DNA from: Cavia porcellus
Lineage: Eukaryota > Chordata > Mammalia > Rodentia > Caviidae
Length of the DNA: 64,000 nt
Assembly: GCF_034190915.1 (NCBI RefSeq)
Contig: NW_026947484.1
Location: 184,444,982 to 184,508,981 of the forward strand
Direction: 5' to 3'
Shown here: one piece after another, positions 59,011 through 64,000 of the stretch
Numbering within the stretch: position 1 is the first letter of the stretch
Layout: the number at the start of each line of letters is the position of its first letter
Position numbers and translations under genes: made by a program
The notes under the pieces: generated by a model
What the model was told of the DNA's origin: nothing
Database searches by the model: none
Seen by the model: the letters and a program-made list of their open reading frames with translations, nothing else

Positions 59011-61970
59011 TACAAGATATATGTAACTAAGAGATTTGGAGGAAATCTAACCAATTATTAATACTCCCATGTTGAAATAGTTAAAATTATCACGTGTTAT
59101 GGGTACAAATGATATTTCCAATTGGGTGGTTCATTTTTAGAGGTCATCAGTTTATTAGTTTTGTTCCTTTGTATGAAATTGCAGAAAAGATTACAAAATA
59201 CTTCAAATATTTTGAATATTGCATGGCTAAGTTCTGAGAAAGCACTGTGAAAGAGGATGTTAGACTCCTTGTTTACAAATTATGGTTAACATTGAAAACG
59301 TGTCTTACAAAAGACATTATGTTGAAGGTTGTGTTGTTGATGGGCTTTTGAGAAGTTATTTGATCATTGGGTGATAATTTTACCAGTAGTAGAAAGAGAA
59401 ATAAGATAGTTTGAATTCCACTGTAGGTAGGCAGCAGTGCATTTTTGTGGTGCAGCAGAATAATTTAGACTAACTTAGAATAAACAAGACTTATTGTCCT
59501 ACTTTTCTGGAGACTTGTAAGTTCAATATGCATAGTTATGGAAGATTTGGAAAAATCTCAAGATACCAACTTGAATATTCTGTTCTCTTCTAAAGGGGAG
59601 AGATGCTTTTCATGATTATGCAGTCGAAAGTAAAAATGCAAACAAATACCCCCACCACCACCAACAGCAAAAGGCATAAAACTTGCCCTGTATAATGTCC
59701 TTACTTTCACTCAAAAGGACTCTATCGCTGTAGCTCTTTACTTGTCCAAAATCCATCCCCTCCCTCAATTTATGATGACAACTAAATATCACTCTTTGTT
59801 TTAGAGCAGATCAACATTGAAATCATGTCAACAATAAGAGATAACAACAGCTAGGAAAATGACAGAATAGGAAAATACGGTTTGGGTAAGTTGGAAAAAT
59901 ATAGTAATTACGATTTGTGATTGATGTCACCACTGTGGAAAGAAGATATATAACTAATACAGCAGTAAATAAGTGGGCGATGATGCAATTATCTTGGGTA
60001 ACATACATAAGAAGAAAAACAAATTTGATAACAGAAGATATAAGTCACATTTCAAACAAGTTGAACTTATCTGCCAAGATATTTGAAATAAGCACTCATA
60101 TTTTAGATATATAAACTTAAAGCATCTTTAGCAGATTAATAATGGTTTACACCATGACCATAAAAGGAAATTTCAAAGAATTTTTTATAGAGAAGACACA
60201 AGCAACAGTACAATCTTTGTTTGAATATTACACTTCACTTGCACGTAGCAGGGGGATAACTATCAGGCAATGGAAAATCAGTTTTTGGTAGAAGAGAATA
60301 ATAGAGGTGCTGGTACCATTCAACTCTCCAGAAGGGTTGCAATTGGAGAAAGAATTTAAAAATCAGAAGCCAGCAGTGACTATGGTGAGAACAGCTGAAC
60401 CACATTCAAGGGTAGCAACAGTGAAAATCTGATTACTTAATGAAGCAACGGAAGTTTCTTTTCCCTGCTTTTCTTTGCATCTGAAGCTTCCAAAATTTGC
60501 TCTTATTTTGTAAGTGAAATGACTCTACTGGGAAATATATTCCAAACAAAAATGACTTAAATTGTATGCATTTTCAAGTTTAAAAAGTAGCTAAAGTGCT
60601 GAAATGAATAGGGCCAAGTGTTCGGAAAATGCATTTGGAATCTTGATTTTGCTTTCCTAGGTATTAACACTCTTAACTCAAGAAACTTTGCCATAAAGTA
60701 CTTGATGCGTTTAAAATCATAATAACAGACAATCATCTCTGATTTCTTTTCTTTAGCTACAATTTAAGAGTGAAATACTCCTCAAAGACCATTTTCTTTT
60801 ATTCATGGCACTTAAAAAGAATTTATATTCTTGTGATAATTATATGAACAGATCAAGTGTTTGCTATGAGTAAAAAGAGGAGTAAGTATACATAAATTCA
60901 CTTCCCTGAGTTGATACTGTCTCCATGGTTTCATGTAGCACAGTTTAATTATCAACCATGGTGTGAAAACATATTAAAAATGTCAAAAATAGACAATTCA
61001 TAAAGTTTGTGTTGTGCTCATACCTGCTCAAGATGTGATTCATTTCTTCCTCCAACATGTTCTCATTGTTCTTTTAACTTAGCAGTTCTCTTGGTTACTT
61101 GGTTGGTTGTTGTAGTATTGTAGTATTTCAATTCAAGTAACACTTACTTTAGTTAATAATACCAAAGAAGTGCAAAAGTAATTATGAAAGGAATAAGTTA
61201 GTACTATGTGATATTGTTACAGAGGATATAGAAAAAATGTATATAATACGTGGAATTTAATATTGAGTGCTGTGCACCATTTCAAGCGTCCATGGGAGAA
61301 TCTCAGAATACTGCTCATGATCACTGTGACATATCAGCTAGACCTGAAGAAGAATGCCTAGCAGATCAGTAAAGTTCTTGCATTGGTGCGTGATTGGCGT
61401 GATAAACCTATAAACTGAAACTGAAGTGGGGAGACCCATGCTGGATTTAGATGGACTCAACCAGTGGGTTTGCAACCTGAACAGAACTACAGGGAAGGCA
61501 GTCCCTCCTCTTTGGAGGAGCTCACTGGTTTTGTCACTGCGATCTAATTCTTTTCAGCTACCAATGCAGGCTCTTTGGCTACACAAAAGACTGCTGTAAG
61601 CCACCAAGGCTTCAATTTCCATCTGCTATCCCGTCCTGGTGTCCTCAGTGTGCAGACAGCCTTTAGGATTCTTCAGTCTCTGATCCAGCAGAGGATGATG
61701 AGGGCTCTTCCAGTGCTGGTCTTGTAACCCTACATCATAAATGTCTGGTACAGTGATACATATATTTATATCATTTCTGCTTCCATATTGAATACTATCT
61801 AATACATCCTATAAAGATAAGAACTCATAAAATTTCAGTATGATATAAAAATTTTCTTGCCTTGTCAGTGTTGATCCTTTTCATTGTAGGGATTTGTTTA
61901 AAATATAAAGTAATATTTTTTTATCCAAACTAAAGCTATCAGATTTCTTCCATACACATTCTCCATTCTT

Positions 61971-62004
<34 letters not shown>

Positions 62005-62779
62005 CATGTGTGTAGTGATATCTCTGGGGAATGTTTATGGGTAAGATGAAGATATACTTACCCAAAAATACCATCCAAATGTTTATTCCACACACTTATC
62101 TCTTCTTTAAGCTTAAGACTTACAGTTATCTACTTGTAGGTCACCTTTTAGGTCTTTAAACTACAACTAAAATTCCACATACTAAAGTTGAAGCCTATTT
62201 TTTCCACTTGCATGATTCGCTTCTTTCTTACTTTTTCCTATACTCACCAATGATATCGTTTTTTAAAGAATAATACACAGAAGTTATGTAAGCATGTTGT
62301 GAACTCTTATCTCTTCTGCAACTACCATACAGTCTATGGTATATCACCTTTTTAGGCAGAGCAATGGCTCAGTTTCTATATTTTAAGTAACTATGGTTCA
62401 AATTCTACATTGCCCTATATTAGGATTCTGTATCCACCAAATTGCCCTGTTATTTATAGTGAGTTTTTTGTATCTTCTCATCCTCTTCATATGACTTCAC
62501 TTGCACTTTTGTGCTTGTGTAAACCACCTTGAAAACTGCCTGGGCTGGAAAGCTACGTTCTCTTCATCCTAAGTCTTAGGAAAAAAGCACAGAAACCATG
62601 AGACAAATCAGTAACCAATATTCCATTAAGGCTCAGAATAACTGTCTGGATTAAATGAATGGTAGTTAAGTTGCAGTTCTGTGAACAAGAAAATATGTAT
62701 CTGTCATTGTAAACTAGAAATATTTTAAGGTTTTTGTCCTATACCACCAAAGCTGATCAAAAGTATCATTAGTTCTGTT
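59011..62779. other. Unassigned DNA, with GC-richer patch at 61,260-61,760
   Basis: No gene recognised. 61,260-61,760 is more complex and GC-richer than its flanks and could be an unrecognised LTR or unique sequence. 61,970-62,001 is a T/C-rich run. Confidence 0.35.
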
Positions 62780-62960
62780 TATTAATGTTACCCCAACATA
62801 GCTCTTAAACTGACTTCACCCCTTCTCTCCACCTTAAAGCCACTATTAACTCTTACCTTAAATACTTGCAATAATTGCCTGATGACTCAACACTGTATGT
62901 ATTCTTTACACTTTATGTCATATTTTAACACTTTCTGGAGTTATGGTTGAATGTCTTATT
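62780..62960 (+). repeat. Possible L2 fragment
   Basis: TTCACCCCTTCTCTCCACCTTA, then CTTAAATACTTGCAATAATTGCC, loosely follows an upstream part of L2. Weak on its own, but it lies upstream of the clearer L2 piece in the same orientation. Confidence 0.35.
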
Positions 62961-63029
62961 TAGATCAAAATCTTCATTTATTCCAATATGCCTTAAAATT
63001 TAAACTCAATTGCTCTTCTTTGTTGTTAA

Positions 63030-63072
63030 AGACAAATTTAAAAAAAAAAACAAAACAAACAAAAAAAAAAAC
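63030..63072. repeat. A-rich simple sequence
   Basis: Two A runs separated by CAAAACAAAC-like units. No SINE body adjoins it clearly. Confidence 0.8.
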
Positions 63073-63147
63073 TTTCTTCCATTTCCCTTCATTGCTTCAG
63101 TTAAACTGTCAATTTTGTTTTCTTACACTTCTTTTAGGGGTAAGGTA

Positions 63148-63260
63148 CTTTTGAGGCAGGGGCTTGTTACGTAGCTTAGGCTGGCCTCCAACTTCATGGT
63201 GATTCTCCTGTCATAGATTCCCAAAGGCTGGGATTACAGGCCCGTGCCACCACCTCGAAC
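63148..63260 (-). repeat. B1-like SINE without internal duplication
   Basis: Antisense 7SL monomer: GTAGCTTAGGCTGGCCTCCA, then AAAGGCTGGGATTACAGGCC and GTGCCACCACC. A single copy of the GGCTGGCCT module, like the copy at 14,095. Confidence 0.85.
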
Positions 63261-63339
63261 TCCCTCACATTTTTGATGTTTATCTGACCTTGAAATTGTA
63301 CTCCTGATGTTTCTTGTGAGTGGCACAATTTTTGGGTTG

Positions 63340-63610
63340 CCAAGTTAACTGTCACCCTTCACATCTCAGATAAATTGTCCCTTTTCAAATCTTTCACTTG
63401 CCTTCAGTCTAAGTCAAAGCTCTATCACACATTCTTATTACACTGGTTTTATACACAGTGTCAGACTTTGAAATGAATACCTGATAATGCATTTCACTGC
63501 TGCTTCTACCGTATATATGAATGCGGGCTCCTTGAAAGCATGACTCATGTGTGGTTTTGTGACTGTTATATTCTCAGTCACCAGGACTGTATCTGGCCTA
63601 TTGAAGTTGC
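63340..63610 (+). repeat. L2 3'-end fragment
   Basis: ATTACACTGGTTTTATACACAG, GCGGGCTCCTTGAAAGCATG and TATATTCTCAGTCACCAGGA, then CTGTATCTGGCC, follow the conserved L2 3' end. Confidence 0.6.
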
Positions 63611-64000
63611 CCCTCGTGAGTAAAAGCGTTGGTTTCACCCCTCTCCTCCACGAGCAGCCACGCCGGAACTGCTGCTGCAGTCTCTTCTCCTTGTGTATCA
63701 CTTGGCTTCATCACACTTCTTTTCAACTGAGAACAAATCTTTGTTGAAATTGTTACTCGGTTCGTTGCTTATGGATTTGCTCCATCGTATCTTCATATAT
63801 GCAATCAAAAGTTTTTCCGCTTTGCAGATCAGCCAATTATGCTTTATTGTCTACACTGATTGCACCCTGTTCGTGTTATTTGTTTTTAAAGAATACATTT
63901 TCATATAACTTAAGTATAGCTCAGAGTAGAGTGCTAAAAATTGATGTTAAAGCTAGTTCTTTCTACTTTATTTCCACAATTTTGGACCCTAAATTTTCAT
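63611..64000. other. Unassigned DNA with CpG-containing start
   Basis: 63,611-63,680 has several CpGs (CCTCGTG, AAGCGTT, CCACGAG, CCACGCCGG) in an otherwise AT-rich context. No frame with recognisable motif and no repeat family identified. Confidence 0.35.

Overview
The window is nuclear DNA from a mammal, almost certainly a rodent. It is AT-rich and contains no long open reading frame that looks like a host gene, no exon I recognise and no cellular RNA gene. The rodent call rests on monomeric 7SL-derived B1-type SINEs, one of which carries the internal duplication typical of rodent B1, together with tRNA-derived ID-like SINEs and ERVL-MaLR LTRs. The ID-like consensus does not look like the mouse or rat form. 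A non-murine rodent is therefore likely, but I cannot name the species.

Layout, left to right. 1.3-9.8 kb: an antisense LINE-1 (L1), a second L1 whose 5' part is inverted relative to its 3' part (twin-priming pattern), an antisense MaLR element and a short L1 3' end. 9.8-17.3 kb: mostly unassigned AT-rich DNA with scattered SINEs. 17.3-18.7 kb: an old L1 covering ORF1 to the start of the endonuclease. 21.3-28.7 kb: an ancient LTR-like repeat, a young-looking ID SINE with a perfect 14 bp target-site duplication (TSD), old L1 pieces in both orientations, and a younger sense L1 (25,436-28,418) inserted into one of them. 28.7-34 kb: mostly unassigned. 34.3-38.4 kb: two MaLR elements in opposite orientation, the second with both LTRs. 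40.7-44 kb: two further MaLR LTRs and a MIR. 44.6-52.9 kb: a near full-length antisense L1 that received two later insertions, each consisting mainly of another L1's 3' region. 53-64 kb: MIR, ID, B1, an old L1 and L2 remnants in unassigned sequence.

Most of the recognisable structure is retrotransposon biology. The two most notable features are (i) a tandem trimer of about 150 bp in the 3' region of the younger L1 family, seen independently in five copies on both strands, and (ii) a 5' region at the far end of the 44.6-52.9 kb L1 built from tandem monomers, in the style of murine L1 promoters but in an L1 that does not look murine. All L1 reading frames seen here are broken. I found no operon, CRISPR array, defence system or other gene system. 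All assignments were made by eye from family knowledge, so boundaries are approximate unless a TSD is quoted.
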